From Candidatus Heimdallarchaeota archaeon (GTDB lineage Archaea > Asgardarchaeota > Heimdallarchaeia > Hodarchaeales > Hodarchaeaceae), in assembly GCA_011364965.1 (NCBI GenBank), contig RDOB01000001.1, positions 62,001-126,000 on the forward strand: 64,000 bases of DNA, written 5' to 3'. Of the stretch, positions 17,111 to 24,667 are shown in pieces. The translations under genes were made by a program, and so were the position numbers. The notes under the pieces are model-generated. The model was not told the DNA's origin and ran no database searches. It saw only the letters and a program-made list of their open reading frames with translations. Numbering within the stretch: position 1 is the stretch's first letter; the number at the start of each line of letters is the position of its first letter.

Positions 17111-17302
17111 ATGAAGAAAAAGGCATGCAAAAAATGTAATAGTATCGTTGATGGTGAACAGGTATGCCCTATTTGTAAAACACACAATCATCTCTCCAAA
17201 AGCTTCTCTGGCATGGTAATTATCAGAGATATTGATAAAAGCAAAATTGCCAGAAAATTGAACATTAAAAGGCCTGGAAAATACGCTATTAAAGTTAGGT
17301 AG
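17111..17302 (+). CDS. spt4: Transcription elongation factor Spt4 (RpoE2)
   Basis: The 63-residue zinc protein has ligands Cys6, Cys9, Cys19 and Cys22 (ACKKCN and VCPICK). The conserved Spt5-contact region follows (SKSFSGMVIIRDIDKSKIA) and the end is RPGKYAIKVR. Spt4 with Spt5 is the universal processivity clamp of archaeal and eukaryotic RNA polymerase. Length and gene order behind rpoE1 match other archaea. The ATG at 17111 follows GGTAATAG, a weak ribosome-binding site. Confidence 0.95.
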   Translation: MKKKACKKCNSIVDGEQVCPICKTHNHLSKSFSGMVIIRDIDKSKIARKLNIKRPGKYAIKVR

Positions 17303-17309
17303 ATGATAT

Positions 17310-17882
17310 TTGGGTTATAAACTTCCAAAATCGTTAAGATCGGAACTTCGGACTCCTATAGGTCAGCTCTTTACTGGGAGCGGGAAGTATCCTGCAAAAA
17401 GAGTAGTGAAATTCATTGAGGAAAATAATTCTATTTTAAGTATCTCAATCGGAGATTTTTGTACTAGGTCGTTATTGGATATAAAATTTTACCCTGATGT
17501 CGTTATTTATGATGGGAAAACTAAACGTCATAGTACACTCTCATTGGATCTTAACTTTTATCATAAATTCGAAACTGTTAATCCCCCAGAGTGGATTTTA
17601 TTCCAAGCAAAGAAGGTTATTGAGAATGCAATTAACTTTAATACTGTAAATAATTCCCGCGTAGCTGTCCGGATTGATGGTGAAGAAGACCTACTGATAA
17701 TTCCTACTATCACCCTTGCTCCTCTGGGCGCTACAATAATATATGGACAACCTCCAATGGTAAATACCGAGGAGGGAATTGTGGCAGTAGTAATATCACC
17801 TTCATTAAAAAACATGATGCAGAAACTATTAGAAAAATTTGAATTTCACGAGGAATGGGCAAATGGAAACAACAATCCTTGA
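17310..17882 (+). CDS. GTP-dependent dephospho-CoA kinase (DUF359 family)
   Basis: The 190-residue product has the family features: KLPKSLRSELRTPIGQLF at the start, FCTRSLLDIKFYPDVVIYDG at about 50-69, and RVAVRIDGEEDLLIIPTI followed by PLGATIIYGQP at about 118-150. The DGEED and GQP motifs belong to the archaeal GTP-dependent dephospho-CoA kinase, which completes coenzyme A synthesis. Its usual place is between spt4 and eS24, as here. The start is the TTG at 17310, eight bases after the spt4 stop. The C-terminus overlaps the eS24 start by 20 bases. Confidence 0.88.
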   Translation: MGYKLPKSLRSELRTPIGQLFTGSGKYPAKRVVKFIEENNSILSISIGDFCTRSLLDIKFYPDVVIYDGKTKRHSTLSLDLNFYHKFETVNPPEWILFQAKKVIENAINFNTVNNSRVAVRIDGEEDLLIIPTITLAPLGATIIYGQPPMVNTEEGIVAVVISPSLKNMMQKLLEKFEFHEEWANGNNNP

Positions 17883-18165
17883 GGAAAAGTATAATCAACT
17901 TATCGGTCGTAAAGAAGTCGATGTACTAGTAACTCACCTTGGAGAGAAAACACCAACGAGAGAGGCAGTTAGATCTAAAATTGCAGCATTATTGAATATG
18001 GATTTAGAAAATGTAGTCATTCAATCGATTATTGGACATTTTGGAGAACCAAGATCCCGTGTAACTGTGCATTGCTATGAAAATGCAGAAGATGCATCCA
18101 TTTATGAACCAATTTATAGATTAAAGCGTAATAAAATCATTGAAGACGAGAAATCAGAGAGTTGA
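17863..18165 (+). CDS. rps24e: 30S ribosomal protein eS24
   Basis: From the ATG at 17863 the protein has 100 residues and begins [19 protein letters not shown], the eS24 N-terminus. It then shows [20 protein letters not shown] and ends with [12 protein letters not shown] and YRLKRNK. An upstream ATG at 17839 in the same frame would add eight residues that do not look like the family. The gene overlaps the dephospho-CoA kinase gene by 20 bases, indicating tight co-translation, and is followed by eS27 after five bases. Confidence 0.94.
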   Translation: METTILEEKYNQLIGRKEVDVLVTHLGEKTPTREAVRSKIAALLNMDLENVVIQSIIGHFGEPRSRVTVHCYENAEDASIYEPIYRLKRNKIIEDEKSES

Positions 18166-18170
18166 AGGGA

Positions 18171-18332
18171 ATGCCTATCAGAAGAAAGCCAGCAAATGAA
18201 TATTACGATGTTGATTATAAGAAGGGAGCATTTAAAAGAACCCGTAAAACATGTCCAAGATGTAAAGGATCCTTTATGGCAAAACATAAAGATAGAAGTT
18301 CCTGTGGTCTCTGCGGATATACAGAATTCTAA
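18171..18332 (+). CDS. rps27ae: 30S ribosomal protein eS31 (S27ae), zinc ribbon
   Basis: A 53-residue frame from the ATG at 18171 with a preceding GAAGGGA. It has zinc ligands Cys28, Cys31, Cys45 and Cys48 (CPRC and CGLC), a basic middle (KRTRK, AKHKDR) and ends in GYTEF, all typical of archaeal S27ae. In eukaryotes the protein is fused to ubiquitin; no ubiquitin-like part is present here. It follows eS24 after five bases and precedes kae1. Confidence 0.93.
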   Translation: MPIRRKPANEYYDVDYKKGAFKRTRKTCPRCKGSFMAKHKDRSSCGLCGYTEF

Positions 18333-18353
18333 AAATTAGTAATTGATAATCTT

Positions 18354-19346
18354 ATGGACCCCCAAAAAACCCCAGTAATTCTAGGCTTGGAGGGAACTGC
18401 TCATACAGCAGGAATATCAGTCGTAAAAGGTTCTGAAATCCTGATTAATAAATCTACAACTTATTTGCCTACTCAAGGAGGAATTCATCCTCGTGAAGCT
18501 GCAGATTATCTCTCCAAGCATTATCCATTGCTTTTACAAGAGGTAATCAACGAACTCTCCATTAATCTGAAAGAAATTGATGCAATCGCATTCTCAAGAG
18601 GTCCTGGTCTTGGGCCGTGTTTACGTATCACCGCTACAATTGCTAGAGCGTTAGCATTATATCTTCAAAAACCTTTAATCGGTGTAAATCATTGTATTGC
18701 GCATGTAGAATTAGGCCGAATGATTACTCCAGCAAGGGATCCAGTAGTTCTATATGTAAGCGGCGGTAATACTCAACTGATAGCGTTCTTAAATCAAAAG
18801 TATAGAATTCTTGGCGAAACCCTTGATGTGGCTATTGGTAATGCCTTGGATGCACTTGGGCGGTCTTTAGGATTATCTCACCCTGGAGGCCCAAACATCG
18901 AAAGAGAGGCCAGTGAAGGGAAAAAATTATTACTTTTGCCATATACAGTTAAAGGAATGTCTTTTTCATTTTCTGGAGCAGTCACTGCTGCTCAAAGGTT
19001 AATAAATGTAGAATCAGTCCAAGATATTTGTTTTTCATTTCAAGAGTATACATTCTCAGCTTTAGCTGAAGCAACCGAAAGAGCACTATCCTGTACAAAA
19101 AAACCTAGTGTTCTGCTTACTGGGGGAGTCGCAGCTAATATGAGATTGAGACAAATGATACAAAATGTAGCTGACGAACAAGGAGTAGAATTTCATGTTG
19201 TTCCAAAACACCTAGCTGGGGATAACGGAGCGATGATTGCGATGGCAGGAACGCTTATGTATAAAGTTGGAGAATTCGTAGAGATAATTAAAAGCTCCGT
19301 AAGGCCTCGTTGGCGAACAGATCAAGTAAAGGTGAGTTGGTTATGA
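18354..19346 (+). CDS. kae1: tRNA threonylcarbamoyladenosine synthase Kae1 (TsaD)
   Basis: The 330-residue ASKHA-fold protein begins with VILGLEGTAHTAGISVV. It has the metal-binding histidines in NHCIAHVELG (about 112 and 116) and VSGGNTQLIAFL near 130. DALGRSLGLSHPGGP and LTGGVAANMRLRQM near 255 complete the set. It performs the catalytic step of t6A37 tRNA modification in the KEOPS complex. It overlaps bud32 by four bases (ATGA), so the two KEOPS subunits are translationally coupled. Confidence 0.95.
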   Translation: MDPQKTPVILGLEGTAHTAGISVVKGSEILINKSTTYLPTQGGIHPREAADYLSKHYPLLLQEVINELSINLKEIDAIAFSRGPGLGPCLRITATIARALALYLQKPLIGVNHCIAHVELGRMITPARDPVVLYVSGGNTQLIAFLNQKYRILGETLDVAIGNALDALGRSLGLSHPGGPNIEREASEGKKLLLLPYTVKGMSFSFSGAVTAAQRLINVESVQDICFSFQEYTFSALAEATERALSCTKKPSVLLTGGVAANMRLRQMIQNVADEQGVEFHVVPKHLAGDNGAMIAMAGTLMYKVGEFVEIIKSSVRPRWRTDQVKVSWL

Positions 19347-19990
19347 AAAGAAATCCACATAAGGAACTCGCTAAAGGAGCTGAAGCTATAATTTACCAAG
19401 GAAGATTCCTAAATTTCAAAGTTATTCTTAAAAAGAGGGTTCCGAAATTATATAGGTTGCCTGAGATTGATTATAGAATTAGAACCCAACGTTTAAGAAG
19501 TGAAGCAAAAACCATGGTTTCAGCATGGCAATGTGGGGTCCGTGTACCAGAATTACTTGGAATCGATCTTGAGAAGACTACTTTAATCTGTAAATTTATA
19601 GAAGGGGACTTGTTATATACAGCAGTTAGAACACACGATAGTATTCAAAAAATCTTTTTTAAAGTTGGAGAAGAAATAGCCCATCTGCATGCAAATGACC
19701 TGATTCACGGAGATTTAACTGTTTTTAATGTTATAGTTACGGAGAAATTGATTCCCTACATTATCGATTTCGGTTTAGGAGGATTTTCTGGAGAATTAGA
19801 GAGGAAAGCGGATGATTTATTAACTTTTTATAGTACATTGAAAGCTATTACTCCAAAAAACAAGCAATTATTTGAAAATTTTAAACAAGGATATATAAAT
19901 GGCTATTCTGAAGGAATACAAGCCTTAGAACAAATGAGAAAAATTATGAGTAGAGCACGATACATTGCTCGTGAAAATAGATTAGAATGA
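19343..19990 (+). CDS. bud32: KEOPS kinase/ATPase Bud32
   Basis: The 215-residue protein starts at the ATG 19343, which overlaps the kae1 stop and has AGGTGA eight bases upstream. It is a minimal kinase fold: AKGAEAIIYQG nucleotide loop, Lys30 region, the catalytic HGDLTVFN at 122-129 and DFG at 142-144. These are the piD261/Bud32 features. The usual HGDLTTSN reads HGDLTVFN here, keeping the Asp and Asn. In many archaea Kae1 and Bud32 are fused; here they are separate but coupled. Confidence 0.93.
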   Translation: MKRNPHKELAKGAEAIIYQGRFLNFKVILKKRVPKLYRLPEIDYRIRTQRLRSEAKTMVSAWQCGVRVPELLGIDLEKTTLICKFIEGDLLYTAVRTHDSIQKIFFKVGEEIAHLHANDLIHGDLTVFNVIVTEKLIPYIIDFGLGGFSGELERKADDLLTFYSTLKAITPKNKQLFENFKQGYINGYSEGIQALEQMRKIMSRARYIARENRLE

Positions 19991-20027
19991 TTTTAATATA
20001 ATCTAATTGCTTTAGGGACGTAAAAAT

Positions 20028-20783
20028 ATGAAATTCAAGGTTTATACAGAAAAAATGGAATTATTAAAGAAATGTAAGACATTTATTGGAGGTTGGCACG
20101 GCTTAGGTGAAATTGGCTATATTACAGTTTCCCATCTTGTGCAAGAGCTGAATCTAGATCGAATCGCAAGCATTCTATCCAGTGGTGCTCCCCCTTTCAT
20201 ATCAGTTCAGGATAAAATTTTACGATTGCCATTTGAAATATATGGAAAAGAAGGGTTGGATTTTGCGGTTTTTATTCCTCATCTACAACCATATCGTCAT
20301 GTTCAGATTGAATTTTCAGAAAAATTAACAGAATGGATCTTAGATAATGATAATTTTGAAGTTGCATACTTCTTAGGAGGAGTTGATAAAAGATTGAAGT
20401 CATCAGAAAATAGTTTACAGTACATTCCAACAAGAGCCTTCTTCAATTATCCTGCTCTCCCTGAAGATTTCACTGAGGAAGTGGAAGCAAACTTACTTGA
20501 CCCAGGCTTATTTGTTGCTGGACCTCTAGCTATTATGCTAGGTTATTTGGATATGAATGCTTTCCCTGCCATAGGATTGCTTGCATATGCAGAGAGAGAA
20601 CGTCCAGATCCCTTAGGAGCAGTTTCTGCAATCAAGAAGTTGAATTCTCTTCTTAATGTGGAAATAAAAACAGAGGAGCTAATTAAAAACGCTCAAACGA
20701 TAGAAGAAGAGATTAAGCGCCAGTTAGCTCCCATGGAAGAGACGGATAAAGACAAATTAACTGCTAGACGGATGTACACTTAA
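20028..20783 (+). CDS. PAC2-family protein (proteasome assembly chaperone-like)
   Basis: The 251-residue protein has the PAC2 fold pattern: KTFIGGWHGLGEIGYITVSHL near residue 17, FEIYGKEGLDFAVFIPHLQP near 65, AYFLGGVDKRL near 115 and AGPLAIMLGYLDMNAFPAIG at about 165-185. A lysine/glutamate-rich helical tail follows. Archaeal PAC2 homologues are thought to act as proteasome assembly chaperones or peptide-binding proteins. A second PAC2-like gene lies beside the CDC48-type gene at 62566. It is the last gene of the run downstream of bud32. Confidence 0.82.
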   Translation: MKFKVYTEKMELLKKCKTFIGGWHGLGEIGYITVSHLVQELNLDRIASILSSGAPPFISVQDKILRLPFEIYGKEGLDFAVFIPHLQPYRHVQIEFSEKLTEWILDNDNFEVAYFLGGVDKRLKSSENSLQYIPTRAFFNYPALPEDFTEEVEANLLDPGLFVAGPLAIMLGYLDMNAFPAIGLLAYAERERPDPLGAVSAIKKLNSLLNVEIKTEELIKNAQTIEEEIKRQLAPMEETDKDKLTARRMYT

Positions 20784-20797
20784 TCTACTTTATTAAC

Positions 20798-21610
20798 CTA
20801 TTTACCATAACGACGTTGACGTGATTGATAAACGCGAATAGCTCTCCAAAGATCAATTTTCCTAAAACCTGGGAAGAATACATCTGCAAAATAAAGCTCA
20901 CTATAAGCTGATTGCCAAGTTAAAAAACCAGAAAGACGTTCTTCACCAGAAGTTCGTATAATGAGATCAGGGTCGGGTATACCATTAGTATAGAGATGCC
21001 GTTCTACCACGATTTCATTAATATCTTCGGTTTTCATTTCCCCTTTTTCAATTTTTTTCGCAATGGATCTAATTGCGTCAATCATTTCAGCCCTGCCTCC
21101 ATAACCAACGGCTATGATTAATGTAGGTCCATGTTCATCGGTTTTTGTACTTTCAACAGCATCATGAATAGCATCTTGGACATTCTTGGGTAATAGATGA
21201 GTTCTACCAATAACTTTGATCTTTACATTTCGCTTTTTAATTTCGGGATGGCCTACAATCTCCCGAAAGGTTTTTTCGAAAATTGACATTAACTGTTGTA
21301 CTTCTTCCTCATTTCGCTGAAAATTCTCTGTAGAAAACGCATAAAGTGTTAGATATTCAATTCTAAGATCCCACATCCACTTTAGTATTTCTTTCAGCTT
21401 CTCTCTTCCCAGTTGGTGGCCATAAGTAGCAGGTAGGTTTTTAGCTTTTGCATAACGGCGGTTCCCATCCATAATTAAAGCAACGTGTTGAGGATGAATA
21501 CCTTGTTCAATTCCATCTTTTATCTGAGCCCAAAGACGCCGTTCATATAATCGATATAGAATTGAATCGAAATTGAGCTTCAAGTGGTAATCACCAGAAC
21601 ATTTTAGCAA
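20798..21610 (-). CDS. uppS: cis-Prenyltransferase (undecaprenyl/polyprenyl diphosphate synthase)
   Basis: The 270-residue enzyme has the family motifs HVALIMDGNRRYAK (catalytic Asp48) and LTLYAFSTENFQRNEEEV. Further on come IAVGYGGRAEMIDAIR and the C-terminal PDLIIRTSGEERLSGFL with SELYFADVFFPGF. It makes the long-chain polyprenyl phosphate that carries glycans for N-glycosylation. Two GT2 glycosyltransferases in the window could use it. It converges on the PAC2 gene with 14 bases between stops. Confidence 0.93.
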   Translation of the reverse strand: MLKCSGDYHLKLNFDSILYRLYERRLWAQIKDGIEQGIHPQHVALIMDGNRRYAKAKNLPATYGHQLGREKLKEILKWMWDLRIEYLTLYAFSTENFQRNEEEVQQLMSIFEKTFREIVGHPEIKKRNVKIKVIGRTHLLPKNVQDAIHDAVESTKTDEHGPTLIIAVGYGGRAEMIDAIRSIAKKIEKGEMKTEDINEIVVERHLYTNGIPDPDLIIRTSGEERLSGFLTWQSAYSELYFADVFFPGFRKIDLWRAIRVYQSRQRRYGK

Positions 21611-21791
21611 GACTTGCTTTTAATTTTAAATTAAATGGAATGATTCCTCCGCAATTAGTATACCATCAAAGATCATATAAAAAATTAGTTCAACTCTCAT
21701 GTAGTTAAAAAAAAATTTACATTCTTGGAACAATATGCACTATCGTATTCATAAGGGAGTAATAATAACTAAAGAAATTTAGAAAAATAAA

Positions 21792-21906
21792 TGCGGGGGG
21801 TGAGATTTGAACTCACGAACACCTACGTGACTAGGATTTTGACCTATTAGTACTCACCAAACAGGACCTCAACCTAGCTCCTTTGACCTGGCTGGGAAAC
21901 CCCCGC
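21792..21906 (-). tRNA. tRNA-Leu(GAG) with a 30-base intron
   Basis: The minus strand folds into a type II tRNA. The 7-bp acceptor stem is GCGGGGG with CCCCCGC, the discriminator is A, the T arm is GTGAG-TTCAAAT-CTCAC and the variable arm is long. The anticodon stem CTAGG/CCTAG encloses loop TTGAGGT, giving anticodon GAG. An intron occupies 21837-21866, at the canonical position after base 37. Mature length is 85. No CCA is encoded. The intron must be removed by the endonuclease whose two subunits are also encoded here. Confidence 0.92.
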
Positions 21907-22042
21907 ACAGTTATGAATTTCATTTTTATGATTTATTTTCATGTATTTTATACAAAATGCTTTTTCAACCGATTTTATTAATTTTTTTTGTTTCGGAGTT
22001 CTATTTCAACATTTTTTTTGAAAGATATGATTTAGGGAGTAA

Positions 22043-22405
22043 TTATTTTACAACTATCACATATTCTCTTAAAGCTACTTTAAACTCTGATATAGCTTTT
22101 GTTGAGAAAAGTCGCAACATTAAACCACCGGCTGAAAATGAATAAACTTGTTCATCATCTTGATCACGTGTTCTAAAGGAAGTTGCGTTATACACGATTT
22201 TAGCATTGGAATATGTGGAAGATGCTGGTGCCTTTTCACGAGGGAATATATCTATTTCAAACTCCTTAATATCCTCCATTGGTACAACTTTTGATGGTAT
22301 TTCAATTTTTCCACGAATGGCCTTTTCTTCATCTCTAAAATCGATAAGCCAAAGATCATTGTCCGTATCTTCTTCGATTCGCATTCGCTCAGCTTTTATA
22401 TTCAT
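22043..22405 (-). CDS. rpoG: RNA polymerase subunit RPB8 homologue (Rpo8/RpoG)
   Basis: The 120-residue protein shows the RPB8 pattern: KAERMRIEEDTDNDLWLIDF at the start, a middle beta segment with EFEIDIFPRE and AKIVYNATSF, and the characteristic C-terminus YSFSAGGLMLRL followed by FKVALREYVIVVK. The SxGGLxMRL-like motif is diagnostic of eukaryotic RPB8, which is found in only some archaea. Rpo8 binds the large polymerase subunit. It lies in a minus-strand pair with the Sm-like gene, with a 15-base gap. Confidence 0.8.
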   Translation of the reverse strand: MNIKAERMRIEEDTDNDLWLIDFRDEEKAIRGKIEIPSKVVPMEDIKEFEIDIFPREKAPASSTYSNAKIVYNATSFRTRDQDDEQVYSFSAGGLMLRLFSTKAISEFKVALREYVIVVK

Positions 22406-22420
22406 TAAATTGTCCCCGTT

Positions 22421-22879
22421 TTATGTTTCTGGAGCCTGTGTTTTTGCATAACGATCAAATATAGCCCGAACACGATCAGCAACGGGTCCAGAACCTTCAA
22501 CACCAGTTTCAGAGACTTTTACTCTTTCCAAGACCACAATAAGCCCTGCTTCATCATAAACCTTAACATCACCAGGCCGTCGGAAAATTTGTTCAAGTTC
22601 TTCCTTCAAACCAGAAAGATCAAATGGAGCTTCTTCCAAATAAATTTCAGAAACTTGATCTCCATTTATACATATTCTGTGAAGTTCTGTAAGTTCTCCC
22701 TCTCGTTTTGCTTTGACAAGGACACATGTAAGAGTTTCAGGATTAACTCCTTTTAATTCCCCAACATATTTCTTTGCATTTTTTAGAATAACAGCAACCC
22801 GTTTATTTGTAAATGCGGTGATTTCTTTCTGATAACCTCGTTTAGCTGCACCTAGCATACTCAAACCTAATGCCTCCAA
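22421..22879 (-). CDS. Sm-like (Lsm/SmAP3-type) RNA-binding protein
   Basis: The 152-residue protein has an Sm fold at about 18-82: ITAFTNKRVAVILKNAKKYV and GELKGVNPETLTCVLVKAK form Sm motif 1, and HRICINGDQVSEIYL forms motif 2. An extra C-terminal domain of about 70 residues follows (FDLSGLKEELEQIF, DEAGLIVVLERVKVSE, RVRAIFDRY). Two-domain Sm proteins of this kind are known in archaea (SmAP3). It probably forms a ring that binds U-rich RNA. It is probably co-transcribed with rpoG. Confidence 0.8.
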   Translation of the reverse strand: MEALGLSMLGAAKRGYQKEITAFTNKRVAVILKNAKKYVGELKGVNPETLTCVLVKAKREGELTELHRICINGDQVSEIYLEEAPFDLSGLKEELEQIFRRPGDVKVYDEAGLIVVLERVKVSETGVEGSGPVADRVRAIFDRYAKTQAPET

Positions 22880-22951
22880 TCTTGAAGATTATCCACTATA
22901 AGCGGTATAGAGTCAAATATTGGCAAGAATACCAAAATAATAAGATCTAAT

Positions 22952-22975
22952 TGCCCAGATATCATAGACTGGGCA
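22952..22975. repeat. 7-bp inverted repeat (hairpin) upstream of the Sm-like gene
   Basis: TGCCCAG at 22952-22958 pairs perfectly with CTGGGCA at 22969-22975 across a 10-base loop. It lies in the 200-base gap between the OB-fold gene and the Sm-like gene, where the transcript would be the 5' leader of the latter. Together with the hairpin at 23033-23059 it could be a leader structure or part of a small RNA. Confidence 0.5.
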
Positions 22976-23032
22976 TATTATAATCAGATTAGACGCCCTT
23001 TGCTTGGTTTAAATTCTTTACCAGAAAAGGTA

Positions 23033-23059
23033 GGAATTAAGCAGGATTAGCTTAATTCC
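23033..23059. repeat. 10-bp perfect hairpin downstream of the OB-fold gene
   Basis: GGAATTAAGC at 23033-23042 and GCTTAATTCC at 23050-23059 form a perfect 10-bp stem with a 7-base loop. It lies 20 bases after the stop of the minus-strand OB-fold gene. It could be a 3'-end stabilising or termination structure, although no long T-run follows it on the minus strand. Confidence 0.6.
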
Positions 23060-23079
23060 CCCTATAGCTACATAAGGAG

Positions 23080-23388
23080 CTATCGAGATTCTAATTCACG
23101 TGTTTTTTTATACAATTCCCAATCAATGTTCGTTTTTAGAATCCTCTCAATTTGAACACCTGAATCGACTTTATAGCCAAAAATTAATACCATTTCTTCA
23201 GGAAACGTCTCAATTAGAATATCAGGGGTTAGAGTAAATTTAAATTCCGCAAACTCATCCGAAACAAGAATTGAATCACTGCCAACAGATTTAACCTTAC
23301 CATATAGCTGAAATTTGGTACCAGATGTTAAATTAGCAAGAGAAAGTATTGTAACTTCTCCATAGGGCATAATGGATCTTCTTCTCAC
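23080..23388 (-). CDS. Small OB-fold protein
   Basis: The 102-residue protein is a single predicted OB-fold: ANLTSGTKFQLYGKVKSVGS, DSILVSDEFAEFKFTL, TFPEEMVLIFGYKVDSG and VQIERILK give five strands in order. An inner ATG at 23370 (MPYGEVTIL) may be the true start, since the preceding MRRRSI is atypical. It resembles RPA14/Ten1-size nucleic-acid-binding proteins. It may be a small RPA subunit acting with the RPA32-like protein at 12445, but this is inference from size and fold. Confidence 0.65.
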   Translation of the reverse strand: MRRRSIMPYGEVTILSLANLTSGTKFQLYGKVKSVGSDSILVSDEFAEFKFTLTPDILIETFPEEMVLIFGYKVDSGVQIERILKTNIDWELYKKTRELESR

Positions 23389-23633
23389 ATAAAAACCTTC
23401 TCAATATCAATGATAGTATACAATACTGAATTATTTCAAGGTAATGCTCAATTGCAATTCAAAGATTAAGCTTCAATTTAATATTATTAAAATATTAAGC
23501 TTAGCAATTTTTTAAATTTCTCTAACAGTCATTAATCAATAATAGTTTAAAGTTGAAATTATTAATTTTTTCCAATATTATAATCCTCTTACTATCAACC
23601 TCCTTAAAAAATGTGAAGAAAAGAGCTTTTAAT

Positions 23634-23966
23634 ATGCAGTTCTGTGAATGTGGGACTCTATTAGTCCCTAATAGACTGGAAGACGGTACAATTATGATGA
23701 AATGCCCCGCATGCGGAAATACTGTGAATTCCGAATCAAATGCGGAAGCTTTCGAGATTAAACAGGTAATTCGGCACTCTGAAAACGAAAAGATGGTAGT
23801 AGTTGACGAAGAAGTTAATACAATGCCAATTGCTACCGTAAAATGTACTAAATGTGGAAATAATGAAGCTGTTTATTGGCAATTGCAGACTAGAAGCGCC
23901 GATGAAGCATCCACTACGTTTTATAGATGTAAAAAGTGTAAGTTTACATGGCGTGACTACGGATAA
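23634..23966 (+). CDS. tfs: Transcription factor S (TFIIS/RPB9-like cleavage factor)
   Basis: From the ATG at 23634 the protein has 110 residues and starts MQFCECGTLLVPNR. It has an N-terminal zinc ribbon (Cys4, Cys6, Cys24, Cys27) and a C-terminal TFIIS-type ribbon (CTKCGNNEAVYW, FYRCKKCKFTW). The catalytic acidic pair DE occurs in TRSADEASTTFYRC. The open frame extends 27 codons further upstream, but those residues are not TFS-like. It rescues backtracked polymerase by stimulating RNA cleavage. Confidence 0.95.
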   Translation: MQFCECGTLLVPNRLEDGTIMMKCPACGNTVNSESNAEAFEIKQVIRHSENEKMVVVDEEVNTMPIATVKCTKCGNNEAVYWQLQTRSADEASTTFYRCKKCKFTWRDYG

Positions 23967-23980
23967 AGATTAGTATTAGA

Positions 23981-24667
23981 TTACGCTTTTTCTATAACTA
24001 TTATTGCATGCTTTTTTTCAAACGTATCAATTGTAGAAAATTCAAGAATTGATAAAGAAAATTTATCCTCTAATTCTTTCATTTGGTTTGAAAAAACTTC
24101 CTCAGGCTCTAATGACACATCTATACTTTGAGATTTGATAGCTAATACCCCTTTACCCCCCTGTTTCAAAAATTCATTCGCGTTTCTTCCAAAAATAGTC
24201 GCTTGATCCGGCTGCGCAACATCTTGATAAATTAAATCAACAGAAAAGATAAATTTTGAATATTCTTCGGGTTTTCTAGCATCTGCTAGGATAGGTACTA
24301 AATTTGTGCGCTGCTCAGATAATCTAAAAAACTTTCTCATTACTTTGGGGGAGAATTCAATGCCATAAATAAGCCCTTTATCTAAAATATCAGAGAAATG
24401 AGAAGCAGTAGTCCCTGTCGACACCCCTAAATATAATATTTTTTCATCAAAAATTTGTGGAAGTTGTTTCATTCCAGATAAATATGCTGCTGCAAATTTT
24501 GATCTATAAGGATCCCATGTTCGGTATTCTACTCCTTCAACATTAATAAGCTGTTCGCCATAAACAGCTTTTCCAGGAGTCTTATTTTGTGTAACTAAAC
24601 GCGGCTTCTCATCTTTCAATATGTACATTCCTTCGATATATGTTTTTGAAAGCTTCATCATAATCAT
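23981..24667 (-). CDS. flpA: Fibrillarin-like rRNA 2'-O-methyltransferase
   Basis: The 228-residue protein shows fibrillarin motifs: YRTWDPYRSKFAAAYLSGM near residue 47, KILYLGVSTGTTASHFSDI (SAM-binding motif I), LIYGIEFSPKVMRKF, and VDLIYQDVAQPDQATIFGRN. It is the methyltransferase of C/D-box RNPs. Its start overlaps the end of nop5 by four bases, the standard archaeal arrangement. Several in-frame ATGs (MIMMKLSK) precede the conserved part; any could be used. Confidence 0.95.
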   Translation of the reverse strand: MIMMKLSKTYIEGMYILKDEKPRLVTQNKTPGKAVYGEQLINVEGVEYRTWDPYRSKFAAAYLSGMKQLPQIFDEKILYLGVSTGTTASHFSDILDKGLIYGIEFSPKVMRKFFRLSEQRTNLVPILADARKPEEYSKFIFSVDLIYQDVAQPDQATIFGRNANEFLKQGGKGVLAIKSQSIDVSLEPEEVFSNQMKELEDKFSLSILEFSTIDTFEKKHAIIVIEKA

